Source: an uncultured Oscillospiraceae bacterium (lineage in GTDB: Bacteria; Bacillota; Clostridia; Oscillospirales; Ruminococcaceae). Taken from it: DNA of 64,000 nt. Below, piece by piece: positions 32,005-42,100 of the stretch. Under the pieces are notes generated by a model that saw only the letters and a program-made list of their open reading frames with translations, ran no database searches and was not told the origin of the DNA. The stretch's first letter is position 1. Each line of letters begins with the position of its first letter. A program made the position numbers and the translations under genes. The DNA is taken from positions 1-64,000 of the forward strand of contig CAJUSD010000001.1 of assembly GCA_910589145.1 (NCBI GenBank), read 5' to 3'.

Positions 32005-34287
32005 TTACCCCCCCCCCGGCGATCCTTGGGCCATATCCCGGAATTCCCCAGGGGTAATCCCCTCATACTTCTTAAAAATCCGTATCAGATTCGCGCTGTT
32101 GCGCAGTCCCACCTGAACGGCGGCCTCCTGTACTCCCACATTCTGCCGCAGCAGTTCCTTGGCCTGCCGCAGCCGCGTCTGGTTGATGTAATCCAGCAGC
32201 CTCTGCCCGGTTTGCTCGCTGAACTGCTTGCTCAAATATGAGGAACTGATGTGGAAATTCTCCGCCAAGGTATTCACATTCAAATCAGGGTCTGTATAAC
32301 TGCCGCTGATATATTCCATTGCCTCATCCACAACCTTGGGACGCTTCTGTTCAAGCTGATTTGAATTCATAATACACAGTTTCCCAATTTCCCTGCAAAG
32401 GATTTCCCTCTTTGCTTCCAGCGAAACAGCGGAATTCAAAGCCCGGATAACACCAGCAGCGTTCTGACGTTCCTGAGGTTCCATCAGCTTTAAAAGGGTT
32501 CCGGTAATATCAAAGAGCAGGCAGTTCACCATTTCGGGCAGATCACTGCTGGTGTCTGCGGTCTGGTCGAGAATCAAATCCAACTGCCGAACCGCCCGTT
32601 CCTCCATACCCAGGCGGATATAATATTCCAGCCTCTGTTCCATGTCGCTGGAATAGAGGTAAAGCCGGGTGGTGTCCTCCGAAAGACAGTCGGCGTAAAA
32701 CAAAACCGTTTTCCGCTGATGGAGCAGTAGATAATCCATCACATAGGAAGCCTCGTAATAAGCCTTGGACAATTCCTCAAAGGGGCATCCCATACCGGAA
32801 GCAGCCGTATAAAAGGATACCTGATAATTTGTTTCCAAAAAGGCCCGGAACTGGTTCAGATCCTCCTGCAAAATGGTTTTCATTTCCTCCCCTTCCCGGC
32901 TGAAATTGACAATCACGGCAATCCCGCCGCCGGTATCGGCAGTATAACAGAGATATTTCTGGGTCAATCGTTCCGAAACAGCCTGTTTCAGAACATGAAA
33001 CTGAAAGGGATAGTCCTGCAAAATCTGGACAGATTCTGCTTGAACGGCAAACAGAAGGACAGCGAAATTTTCATAGGGAAAGGAAATGCTGTGCTGGGTG
33101 CAAAATTCCTTTAAGCTGTGTCCATCGCTTGGATGAAGCCTTCCCCTCAGCAGGGACATGAGGATATTCTGTTGTACCAGCAGCCGCTGCTGCTCCAATT
33201 CCTGGGAAAACCGTTTGTTTTCGTCCAAAGTTTTATCCACAGCCTGACGGATTTCCTCCCATTCGTTGCTGCGCCCGCGCAGGGAGCGGCTTCCCGCCCT
33301 TCCCACAACAAAGGCTTGAAGTTCCCGCAGGGGTGCATAGCTCCTATACAGCAGAAAGACGGCAAGGGTTAAAAACAGCACAATGGCCAGCAAAGTACAG
33401 ATTAAGGTCAGATTGCGGACAAGCAGGTAGGATTTCAGAAACGCGCTTCTTGGCGTAATAACTGCATACCGCAGAGGGGATACAGCAGACTTTGCCACAG
33501 CGAAGCCCTGCCAATTCCCACTGTCGTCCTGGAACTGATTCTCCCCCTTCTGTTCTGCTTCCAGGAAAGCTTCAAGGGATTTCTGGGAAAGGCTGATATT
33601 GGAAAAAACCGGCTTATTTGAAGAATCCAGCGCAATCACTCCGCTGGCGTTCAGGTCGTCTGCCTGTGCCAGCATCCCGCTGAGAGAAGCCAGGTCTGCC
33701 ACAACGACAATCTGCCCTGGTGCATCATTCAGGGTGTACGCACTTGGGATACAAATATAACATAGATAAGGATGCTCCCCTGCTCTCAGTACAGCGAATT
33801 GATCCCGGGAGATTTGCCCGGAATACTCAGAATACGCCTGATAGGGAAAGTCCATATAGGGCATCAATGAATCCACATATTCCGAGGGATAATAGCTGGC
33901 CAGGGACATGGCGGAATGGTCTGCAAAAAAGACAAACACACTTTGCACATTGCTGGCAATACTGGCAACTTTTTTCATATACTCAATTGCCAGGTAGGTA
34001 TTATAGTGGGATTGGGAGGAGGTATATTCTTTCTGCCCCAAAACAGTCAAAACTTCCTCGCTATGTATACAGTTTTGGGCCAGATTCGAGAGGTTGGTAA
34101 GCTCTTTATCCATAGAGGTACAGATCTGCTTGGCAAAATTCTGGTTTGCACGTTCACTCTCCGCGCTGATTACACTGGTAGATCGAAGTGCCACAAAGGA
34201 AAAAAGAATGACTGGAACCATGAAGATTGCCAGGTAAGTAAACCCCCAGGTGATTAAAACAGTAGGCCGTTTCGTACGGCTTGACAT
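32005..34287 (-). CDS. Membrane-bound AraC-family regulator with extracellular sensor
   Basis: The 760-residue protein has a membrane helix at about residues 10-35, an extracellular Cache-like sensor to about 290, a second helix (LTLICTLLAIVLFLTLAVFLL) and a HAMP-like turn. The cytoplasmic region ends in a two-helix-turn-helix AraC domain, with NTLAENFHISSSYLSKQFSE and VQVGLRNSANLIRIFKKYEGITPGEF. This architecture, common in Clostridia and Bacilli beside LplABC importers, senses glycans outside and activates the neighbouring operon. The start at 34287 follows GGGGGTG. The C-terminal codons contain a run of ten G on the coding strand. Confidence 0.93.
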   Translation of the reverse strand: MSSRTKRPTVLITWGFTYLAIFMVPVILFSFVALRSTSVISAESERANQNFAKQICTSMDKELTNLSNLAQNCIHSEEVLTVLGQKEYTSSQSHYNTYLAIEYMKKVASIASNVQSVFVFFADHSAMSLASYYPSEYVDSLMPYMDFPYQAYSEYSGQISRDQFAVLRAGEHPYLCYICIPSAYTLNDAPGQIVVVADLASLSGMLAQADDLNASGVIALDSSNKPVFSNISLSQKSLEAFLEAEQKGENQFQDDSGNWQGFAVAKSAVSPLRYAVITPRSAFLKSYLLVRNLTLICTLLAIVLFLTLAVFLLYRSYAPLRELQAFVVGRAGSRSLRGRSNEWEEIRQAVDKTLDENKRFSQELEQQRLLVQQNILMSLLRGRLHPSDGHSLKEFCTQHSISFPYENFAVLLFAVQAESVQILQDYPFQFHVLKQAVSERLTQKYLCYTADTGGGIAVIVNFSREGEEMKTILQEDLNQFRAFLETNYQVSFYTAASGMGCPFEELSKAYYEASYVMDYLLLHQRKTVLFYADCLSEDTTRLYLYSSDMEQRLEYYIRLGMEERAVRQLDLILDQTADTSSDLPEMVNCLLFDITGTLLKLMEPQERQNAAGVIRALNSAVSLEAKREILCREIGKLCIMNSNQLEQKRPKVVDEAMEYISGSYTDPDLNVNTLAENFHISSSYLSKQFSEQTGQRLLDYINQTRLRQAKELLRQNVGVQEAAVQVGLRNSANLIRIFKKYEGITPGEFRDMAQGSPGGG

Positions 34288-34352
34288 AGAACAGCACCCC
34301 CAGGAAAATGACATAACAGGAACATAGGCAGATTAAACAACATTACTTATCT

Positions 34353-34381
34353 ATTTTATACGAAATATGGTATTTTTGCAA
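34353..34381 (-). promoter_or_regulatory. Promoter of the AraC regulator gene
   Basis: Minus strand TTGCAA (34376-34381), 17 bases and TAAAAT (34353-34358). Confidence 0.55.
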
Positions 34382-34421
34382 CTTGCTTTTTTTATGTCAT
34401 TCCCAGATGCCATGAATTTTT

Positions 34422-35015
34422 TTACTTGGAATCTTTTGTCAGTTTCCAATATTGGGCTTTAAATCCATAAAGAGTATCTAACAAATAATTATCAATTTTA
34501 ATATCTGTTTTTTCACATAAAGAAACAATATCCTCTTTTCTTTCCTTTTCATCCAAAGTCTGATAAAATAAACTTCCTCCGTTTTTCAGCAGGGAAAAAA
34601 CTTTTTTCAACAAGGGTTCGTAAAGCCCGGTTTCCCTGCGGGTAGAACCAACCATAGTAACAATATCAAACTGGTTTTCAAAACGATTGGTTTGCATGAT
34701 ATCTTGATGAATAATATAAACCTGATTGGGATTTTTCTCATTGATTAAACATTCTTTTAGCTGGCGGCATGATACCTCATCAATTTCAATACTTGTTAAA
34801 CTGCCGCCTTTTAACTGATATGATAAATACCTATCCCAATAACCTGCTCCAATTCCAACATTACAAATACACGTTTCTTTGTCAACAACAAAGTTTTCTT
34901 CAAAAAATTTGGCAAACATATACTCTAAATATTTATTTTTCAGGGATAAATTCCAAGGCCCTGCTTCGGAATCGTAACATTGTCCATAAGTCTTGAGCAA
35001 GAAATCCTTATCCAT
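34422..35015 (-). CDS. Class I SAM-dependent methyltransferase
   Basis: The 197-residue protein shows CICNVGIGAGYWDRYLSYQL as motif I with the SAM-binding glycines, LTSIEIDE as motif II, IIHQDIMQTNRFENQFDIVTMV as motif IV region and LLKNGGSLFYQT after it. The substrate is unknown. Base composition is more AT-rich than the neighbouring sugar genes, hinting at a different origin. It stands alone between the AraC regulator and a repeat-filled gap. The ATG at 35015 has only a weak SD (GGGAGAC). Confidence 0.85.
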   Translation of the reverse strand: MDKDFLLKTYGQCYDSEAGPWNLSLKNKYLEYMFAKFFEENFVVDKETCICNVGIGAGYWDRYLSYQLKGGSLTSIEIDEVSCRQLKECLINEKNPNQVYIIHQDIMQTNRFENQFDIVTMVGSTRRETGLYEPLLKKVFSLLKNGGSLFYQTLDEKERKEDIVSLCEKTDIKIDNYLLDTLYGFKAQYWKLTKDSK

Positions 35016-35099
35016 AACTGATGTCTCCCAATAAAATTCTTTTCAGGTCTTTTTTATAAAATTATGTAAGTTCGATGAAATTTTCAGCTTTTCGGTCTT

Positions 35100-35258
35100 A
35101 GGTACGCCATGATGGCTGCAAGAGAAAACTTGGAGGTTTTGTCCAACTCTGCGGAGTTGGACGAAGAGGAAGAAGCCCGCCATAATGGGGCTGCCTGCCC
35201 TAAGCTGGTACCAATCCCAATCTTATCCCACCCTCTGAGCATACCAGCGGGCTTTATT
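35100..35258 (-). repeat. Dispersed intergenic repeat, part D2
   Basis: It contains GTCCAACTC/GAGTTGGAC (35141-35162), a perfect nine-base hairpin, and an AAGCCCGC/GCGGGCTT pairing across about 70 bases (35176-35258). Both resemble parts of the copies near 20.2 kb. With copy D it fills the 449-base gap before ligA. Confidence 0.55.
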
Positions 35259-35308
35259 TTAAATACTGACGAAGCGGTTAGGTATTAGCCTCTTAGGTGG
35301 AGGTTTCC

Positions 35309-35446
35309 GTTTGTTTTAAGCAAGCTGGGGTATTTCGCGCCTGCAGGCGCGACCAGAGGAACTTTTTAGGAAAGTTCCTCTGGACTCTTCAAACCTTTTT
35401 AATCCGCTTTAGCTTGCGTCCATCTAAGGCTGTGCCCGCAAATCAG
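35309..35446 (-). repeat. Dispersed intergenic repeat, copy D
   Basis: The clearest copy. It carries CCAGAGGAACTTT/AAAGTTCCTCTGG (35353-35383), the fully palindromic TCGCGCCTGCAGGCGCGA (35335-35352), an AACCTTTTTAATCC block and GCCTTAGATGG / GGGCACAG (minus strand) at the end nearest ligA. Confidence 0.75.
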
Positions 35447-35464
35447 CCCCATAAAAAATATTTT

Positions 35465-37465
35465 TTATGATTCCAGCATTTTTAAAAACTCATCTTCACT
35501 CAAAAGCGTAATCCCTAAATCCTGGGCTTTTTTTAATTTACTCCCTGCATCTTCCCCGGCAAGGACATAGCTTGTTTTTTTCGAGACAGAACCGCTTACT
35601 TTTCCACCTAAAGCCTCAATCTTTTCTTTTGCCTCATTGCGTGAAAGTGTTGGGAGTGTCCCTGTTAGAACAAAGGTTAAACCAGTTAATTTATCCCCCA
35701 CTGGCTTCAAGGTAGAAACCATATTTAATCCAAGCCCGCGCAGCCGTTCAATTAAATCCCTGGTTTTGGTAAGCTGGAAAAACTGCACGACATTTTCCGC
35801 CATAACATCGCCAAAACCATCAATGGCGCTGATCTGTTCAAAATCGGCATTCATTAACTGGTCTATATGCTGAAATTTTTGGCAAAGAAGCTGCGAGGCT
35901 TTTTGTCCAACATTGCGGATTCCCAAAGCAAAAACCAACCGTGAAAGGTCGTTCTGCTTTGATTTTTCCAAAGCGGCAAGAAGGTTTGCTGCGCTTTTCT
36001 CCCCCATTTTATCTAGGGAGGCAATCGTTTCGGCAGATAAAGTATATAAATCCGCTGGGGAATGAATTGCATGAATTCCCACCAATGCCGACAGCACCGC
36101 CGGGCCAAGTCCGTCGATATCCATAGCATCCCTTGACGCAAAATGGATCAGGTTCCGCAGAAGTTGGGCGGGACAGTCAACATTTGTGCAGCGCAGGACA
36201 GCTTCCCCTTCATCCCGAACAACAGGACTCCCGCAGGAAGGACAGACCAAAGGAATTTGGAATATGTCCTTATCTGGGTCATGACTGACTGATGCAATTA
36301 CTTCTGGTATGATCTCCCCGGCTTTCCGAACAAGGATCCTGTCCCCGACGGCAATTTTTTTCTCATTGATAAAATCCTGGTTGTGGAGGACGGCGCGGCT
36401 GACCGTAGTCCCTGCAAGCTGGATTGGGTCAAAAACAGCGGTAGGGGTAAGGGCTCCTGTGCGTCCAACCTGGATTTCAATATCCCTTAAAATGGTCTCT
36501 TTTACTTCAGGGGGATACTTAAAGGCAGCGGCCCATTTGGGAAATTTAGAGGTAGACCCTAAAACTTCCCTTTGGGAAAAGTCGTCCACCTTAATTACAG
36601 CACCATCAATGGCATAATCATATTCGCTGCGATGGTCGCCAATCTCGTGAATTGCTTCAATCACCTTATCAATATTTTCACAAGCCCGATAAGAAGGAAT
36701 TACATGGAATCCCAGCTTTCCCAGATACTCCAAAGACTGTTTATGGCCTGTGATGGTTTCGCCGCCTTCCTTTTGCTGGATGTTAAAAACAAAAATATCC
36801 AACCTTCTGGAAGCGGTAATTTTTGGGTTTTTCTGTCTCAGGGAACCCGCCGCTGCATTGCGGGGGTTTTTGAAGGGCTGTTCGCCGTTAAGCTCCTGCT
36901 GCTCCGACAGCTTTTCAAAAACGGAACGGGGCATAAAAACTTCTCCCCGAACCTCTAAAAAGGGCAAAGGTTCCGTTATTTTTAACGGGATGGAACGAAT
37001 GGTGCGCAGGTTTTCGGTAATATCTTCCCCGGTAAGCCCGTCGCCGCGGGTTGAGCCCCTGGTAAAAATACCATTGGTATATTCCAGGGAAACAGACAAA
37101 CCGTCTATTTTAGGCTCGCAAATATAAAGCGGGTTTTCAACCGTTTCCTGTACGCGGTGATCAAAATCCTTTAATTCTTCCTCGTTGAACACATCAGAAA
37201 GGCTTCCCATCTGTACCTGATGGACAACAGGCGTAAACTGGGTTGTAGCGGATTCCCCTACCCTGCTGGTAGGAGAATCCGGGGTGATAAACTGGGGATA
37301 CTGGGACTCTAAATCCTCCAGTTCCCTGAGCATTTTGTCAAAGGTAAAATCGTCGATTTCAGGATTGTTGAGCACATAATAACGGTGGTTATGGTAATGA
37401 AGCTGTTCCCGAAGGGATTCCATATGGGAACGGATTTCTTCTAACTGGACAGATTCGGGTTCCAT
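35465..37465 (-). CDS. ligA: NAD-dependent DNA ligase
   Basis: The 666-residue enzyme seals nicks with NAD during replication and repair. The Ia domain is followed by the adenylation domain with the nucleophile Lys119 in EPKIDGLS, an OB fold near residues 320-400, a four-Cys zinc finger (CPSCGSP and CTNVDCPAQ near 410-435), helix-hairpin-helix repeats, and a C-terminal BRCT domain ending in DAGSKLKKAQDLGI. Length is typical. The SD AAGGAGG is eight bases from ATG 37465. It has its own promoter at 37507-37536. No pcrA or gatCAB genes are beside it. Confidence 0.97.
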   Translation of the reverse strand: MEPESVQLEEIRSHMESLREQLHYHNHRYYVLNNPEIDDFTFDKMLRELEDLESQYPQFITPDSPTSRVGESATTQFTPVVHQVQMGSLSDVFNEEELKDFDHRVQETVENPLYICEPKIDGLSVSLEYTNGIFTRGSTRGDGLTGEDITENLRTIRSIPLKITEPLPFLEVRGEVFMPRSVFEKLSEQQELNGEQPFKNPRNAAAGSLRQKNPKITASRRLDIFVFNIQQKEGGETITGHKQSLEYLGKLGFHVIPSYRACENIDKVIEAIHEIGDHRSEYDYAIDGAVIKVDDFSQREVLGSTSKFPKWAAAFKYPPEVKETILRDIEIQVGRTGALTPTAVFDPIQLAGTTVSRAVLHNQDFINEKKIAVGDRILVRKAGEIIPEVIASVSHDPDKDIFQIPLVCPSCGSPVVRDEGEAVLRCTNVDCPAQLLRNLIHFASRDAMDIDGLGPAVLSALVGIHAIHSPADLYTLSAETIASLDKMGEKSAANLLAALEKSKQNDLSRLVFALGIRNVGQKASQLLCQKFQHIDQLMNADFEQISAIDGFGDVMAENVVQFFQLTKTRDLIERLRGLGLNMVSTLKPVGDKLTGLTFVLTGTLPTLSRNEAKEKIEALGGKVSGSVSKKTSYVLAGEDAGSKLKKAQDLGITLLSEDEFLKMLES

Positions 37466-37506
37466 GTCTAATCCTCCTTATTGGATTCATATTAAAGTTT
37501 GAATTT

Positions 37507-37536
37507 ATTGTAACATAAAATTGGCAGATATATCAA
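37507..37536 (-). promoter_or_regulatory. ligA promoter
   Basis: Minus strand TTGATA (37531-37536), 18 bases and an extended -10 TGTTACAAT (TACAAT at 37507-37512). Confidence 0.65.
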
Positions 37537-37575
37537 TAGCTGAAAACAATTTTACCATCTTCCATAAACACTCCT

Positions 37576-37604
37576 AGGCGGGATATGCTCTACATACCCC
37601 GCCT
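37576..37604 (-). terminator. Terminator of the M60/cohesin-like operon
   Basis: AGGCGGG/CCCGCCT with an inner TATG/CATA stem lies 33 bases past the stop codon at 37637. The T run is poor. Confidence 0.5.
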
Positions 37605-37636
37605 GGAAAGGCTTTCAATTTTTTGCAAACTGGAAA

Positions 37637-39112
37637 TTATTTAATACGCAGCTTTAGAACAACTGCAATCAATGCAGCCACACCAATGACTAAGAACAAA
37701 ACCAAAACCGGGAGCATAGACCTGTTGGAAGAAGATTCCTCTGTGGCTGATTCACCTATTCCAGCAGGTTCAACTACATTCAAAGCGTCAGAATTGTTTT
37801 GATCATTTGAACCTTCGGCTGGCATTAAAACGTTTTCATCATCCTGTCCTGACATATGTTCAACTTTATCCTCCGGCGGAACCAGAACGCTGGGAATTCC
37901 ACTGTTCGGATTGGATTCAATAGGATTTCCTACTACGCCGGCAGTACCAGTTCCCCCAGCAGTTGCAAGAGTCGTAACGCCATCCTGCTGAACAGAACTC
38001 CATACATTTTTCAGGGAAAGGACATACTTGGACGCATGTGTAAAAGTAAATGAAACAGTTCCGTCAGAAGAAACAACAGTACTGCTAAGATACTGCAATA
38101 CAGCCTCGTTTTCATTATAATAGGAAAGATATACCGTTTCTCCTGCATGATTGCTTCCTACATTAAAGGAAAGGGCTGCACGGCATGGAAGCTGCCCGCT
38201 GTATGTAATTTCAAATTGCAGCAAATCAGAATTTTCCACAGCAACGGAAAGATTCTTATAATCAATTCTATTGACGGAAAAATCATAATAGGTCCGGTTG
38301 GAAGGGATGGAAACCCCATTAGATGTATCAAAAACCCATGTAAAATCTCCATAGTCCAACTTTAAGGATCTTCCTGATTGGGCAGCCTGGCGAAGAATAT
38401 CCTGGCTGATTACCTGTCCATCCTTCACCTTTATTGTTGCAGATTTTCCATTGCTGCTTTCTGAAACAGCGTTCCAATCCAATATGGTATTATTTTTGCT
38501 GGAAACACGGACAATACCGGAACTTTCCCCGCTGGAGTCGGAACGATTGTCGTCGTCATCGTCATCGTCAGAATCATCGCTGCTCCATGAACCGCCGCTG
38601 TTAGATCCGCTCCCGCTGGAATCGCCGTTTCCGCCTGTGGAAGTGACAGTCAAAGAAGGGGTTGGAAACACTGTCTTTTCCTGATCTCCGTCAAGGGCGG
38701 TCATATCGCTTTCCACTGAAAAACTGGACGCAGAAACAGTCTGCTTAAAGGTTAGGTCTGCCAGTTCAATGCTGTTGCTGTTGGCGATTGGGCGGAGACG
38801 GTCTATATAGACCGTCAACACCGTTTTGCCGTCTTCCTGGTTGGTATCGACCCTTTGGAAATGGGCGGAGGAATTGTCCCTCCACTCCACTTCGGGAGCA
38901 TCGACGGTTTTGTCGATGCAGATGTCAAATTGAACAGATTCAAACTTGCTGCTGAATTTATCCAGCTTGAGGGTATACTGATTGCGGACTCCGCTTTCTT
39001 TGAGGACAATTTGGGGTTCCTGTTCCCCATCAGCGAAGGCAATCATAACGCAGCAGGCAGCTGTTGCTGCCGCTGTCAATAGAACTCCCATAAATTTACC
39101 AAGGTGTTTCAT
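37637..39112 (-). CDS. Cohesin-like membrane-anchored surface protein
   Basis: The 491-residue protein has a signal peptide (about 1-27), an N-terminal beta-sandwich of about 120 residues that reads like a cohesin (YTLKLDKFSSKFESVQFDI at the start and SIELADLTFKQTV before the last strands), then a Gly/Ser/Asp-rich linker. A second beta-domain follows (residues about 220-380, VISQDILRQAAQ, GETVYLSYYNENE, SKYVLSLKN) that matches the secreted protein at 9686. It ends with a stalk and a C-terminal membrane helix plus KLRIK. It follows the dockerin-bearing M60 gene by six bases and could anchor it. Cohesin assignment is from pattern only. The SD GGAGG lies inside the upstream gene. Confidence 0.8.
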   Translation of the reverse strand: MKHLGKFMGVLLTAAATAACCVMIAFADGEQEPQIVLKESGVRNQYTLKLDKFSSKFESVQFDICIDKTVDAPEVEWRDNSSAHFQRVDTNQEDGKTVLTVYIDRLRPIANSNSIELADLTFKQTVSASSFSVESDMTALDGDQEKTVFPTPSLTVTSTGGNGDSSGSGSNSGGSWSSDDSDDDDDDDNRSDSSGESSGIVRVSSKNNTILDWNAVSESSNGKSATIKVKDGQVISQDILRQAAQSGRSLKLDYGDFTWVFDTSNGVSIPSNRTYYDFSVNRIDYKNLSVAVENSDLLQFEITYSGQLPCRAALSFNVGSNHAGETVYLSYYNENEAVLQYLSSTVVSSDGTVSFTFTHASKYVLSLKNVWSSVQQDGVTTLATAGGTGTAGVVGNPIESNPNSGIPSVLVPPEDKVEHMSGQDDENVLMPAEGSNDQNNSDALNVVEPAGIGESATEESSSNRSMLPVLVLFLVIGVAALIAVVLKLRIK

Positions 39113-39118
39113 GTATCA

Positions 39119-42100
39119 TTAATCCTCCAATATGATTTGGGGCATTGACTCATAGGTCGGCGAAGGAATCCAGCGGGTATAACTGGTAATACGACCTGAA
39201 CCGCCTTCTGGAACGTCTTTCCGATGCAGTTCCGCCATGATCTGCGTTGGAAGCAGACTGCTGGCGCAGCCCTCAGAAGTATCTGAAGGATCGGCTAACG
39301 TTTCATCGTCCTGCTGGCTTGGAACAAAGATCCAAAGGCCATTGTCAATCTCAGCCATATCGCCGGTTTCGGGAAGTGCGGCAAAGAGGTAAACTTCCCC
39401 AGCCATTGGCACCTTATCTGATTCGGTCAAATCTCCAGATACCATATCCCCGCTCTGGCTTCTGCCATACACGCGAACTGTATTAAATACTGGATTTCCA
39501 CGGAAATTACCTGTTACAACAAGCGTTCCCGCTTTAATTTCTCCATAATCCCTGCCCATAATACCGATTCCGTTGACTCCAAATTCAATGAAATCTCCAG
39601 GGTAAGCCGCGAAGTCAATCTTTTCAGCCGAAATACTTGAAGGCAGTCCGCTGATTCGGATTGTTTTTGCATCGAATGGGCAAATACTTCCGTCGGCATC
39701 TTTACGGGTAAAGAAACGGAGCTTGTCGGGATTGGCACTAAGTTCTTCATAGCTGATTTCAAGAACAGTTGTAAAGTTCGTATTGTCAGTGCTGACTTCA
39801 ACTGTGACAACTTTACCGGCTGCATCTGTATCCGCTTTTTCATTGGAATTATTCTGTTCTTGATTTCCAGAATTTTCTGGTGTGCTGGATGTACTCGAAG
39901 AACTGCTGTCCGAAGAGGCAGAAGAACTGCTGGATGCTGCACTTGAACTGTTGCTTGGGATACTGCTGGAAGAAGAACTGCTAGATTCTTCACTGGAATC
40001 TTCTTCCGGAGCTTTAGAGCTGCTGGAACTATTGGAACTGGAAGAGCTATCATCCGAGGTGCTGTCAGAAACATCACTGTTATCTGCAGCAGAGGAATCG
40101 TCTTTTTCTTCATTTTCCTCATCAGTGCTGTCTGAAACATCTCCGGACGGGGTTTGATTGCTGCTTGTATCCCCATCCGCAGGATCGCTGGATGTGTTAT
40201 CCTGTCCTTCCTGTTTAGCAGAGTCCTCTTCTGATGGGTTCGGCTCAGAATTTTCTGCATCCTGATCATCTGCTAGGTTTCCTTCGTTAGATTGGACGCT
40301 GATTCCTTCATTGCCAGACTCACCGCTCGATTCTGTATCGTTAGACTCAGAATCTGCGGAAGGCTCTTTCTTCTCGTTTGTGCTGTCCTCCCCTTCCGTA
40401 TTGGTATCGGATTCGGGAGTATCAGGTTTGCTTTCACCTTCTGATTCAACAGGTCCGTCTGGTTTTGTAGAAGAAGAATCATCAGGTTCTGTCGTCTCGC
40501 CAGGCTCAACAGGTTCATTGGATTGATCGGGTTCAGCGGGATCAATCGTTTCACCTGGCTCTTTGCTATCGTCTTCTGGAGTATCCACAGGATTTTCCTC
40601 TTTTTTCTCGGTATCAGAAGTAGTTTCCTGTTTATCAGCAGGCTCTGTACTCTCTGCCGGCTGGCCATCTGCTGTGAATTCAGTGAATTTAATACCTGCA
40701 ACAGACAAACTTCCATCAAAGGTTGCTGTCAAAACACCTTCGGACAGCTTGGAGGTATCCCATGAATAATCAGATTTGGCAATTATATTGTCGTGAGAAA
40801 CATCTATCTGCTCTGAAGAAGCCTCATCAATTACATAACCAAGGATATCAACAGCCTTAACAGAATAACGAACAGCTTTATTATTGACCGAGCCGAGGGT
40901 ATCTGTCCAGGTAGTTTCACCGGATTTTGTGGAGAGGAAGGCAACGGGTTCAATATTACCGTTTAGCTCACGACTGATCTCGTAACCCGTCATCTTTGCT
41001 CCAGACACTGGCGAAATCGTTACAGTTGCAGTCCTTTCTTCCTTGCTATAGGAAGCGCTGATACCTACAGAGCCAGACTGCATCGTTGTCCCTTTGAGAC
41101 GTTCCCGTCTGGATTCATCGGTTAGGTATTGGAGTTTGCGTTCTTCTTGAGCTCCGCTTTGGCCGCTTGGCTCAAAGCCCCAGCTCTCAAAGAATTCAGA
41201 CAAATCGTAACCGGAAACCTCACTTGCAGCAGCCATAAACCCATTGTCTCCACCGCCGCTGAGAACCTTATTGACTTCATTATAGAAGTTATCATCTGCT
41301 CCGTCATAGGCCAGATGCAGCTGCCAATACATTCCAAGGCTGACAAACACATCATTTGCCATACCTTTCTGACCAGAAGTTACCTTATCAAATATCTTCT
41401 CATATTTGTTGGATGCTTCCAGACGGGATGTAAGGGCGTTTTGTTTGCCGTCATAGGTTTGGCCAAACAGGGCATAAATGTTATTGGTAATTTCAGCTTT
41501 GCCCAGGGAGTCCATAACATGGCCAATTTCATGGTGAATTCCCCAACCAAACAGGCCGTTGCTGTTATTCACCCCTGTAACGGAAGTTGGCCTTCCGGCG
41601 ATCATCCCAGAGCAGGAACCATAGCCGATTCCGATATGATTGCCGCTGGCGTACATGAAGGCATTTCCAAACATCCTCATATAACGGATATTGTGTCTGG
41701 ATTGAGAAGCTTCCAAATCATCCAGATCAATACCATGGGTACGGTACATAATCTGCATTAGCTCTTCCCATGCAAGTCCGTCATGATAGATTGTCTGTAC
41801 ACCATCTGAACCAAGGGCAGAACGCACTTGAGAAGCAGGGATGGAAAGAAGAACATGCGGGAACGCAATTTCAGTAGCGTTGAGGAAATGGGTTCCCAGA
41901 GTATTACTATTCATTCCGCTCAATTTTGCAGTGTAATAGCTGTTCAATTCGCTGACATAATCAGAAATTCTTGCTTTCACTTCGCTGTCGCTGATTTCAT
42001 GCCAATCAGAAAGTTCCAGCATCGGAATTTTGGTTGCACCAGCGCCGCGTATATGAAGTTTAATTTCATCTGCTCTTAACCCGGAATATTGCAGATAGAG

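Noticed and set aside
39882..40157. Plus-strand frames opposite the acidic linker of the M60 protein
   Set aside because: Leu/Ser/Glu-rich antisense of a repetitive coding region, not genes.
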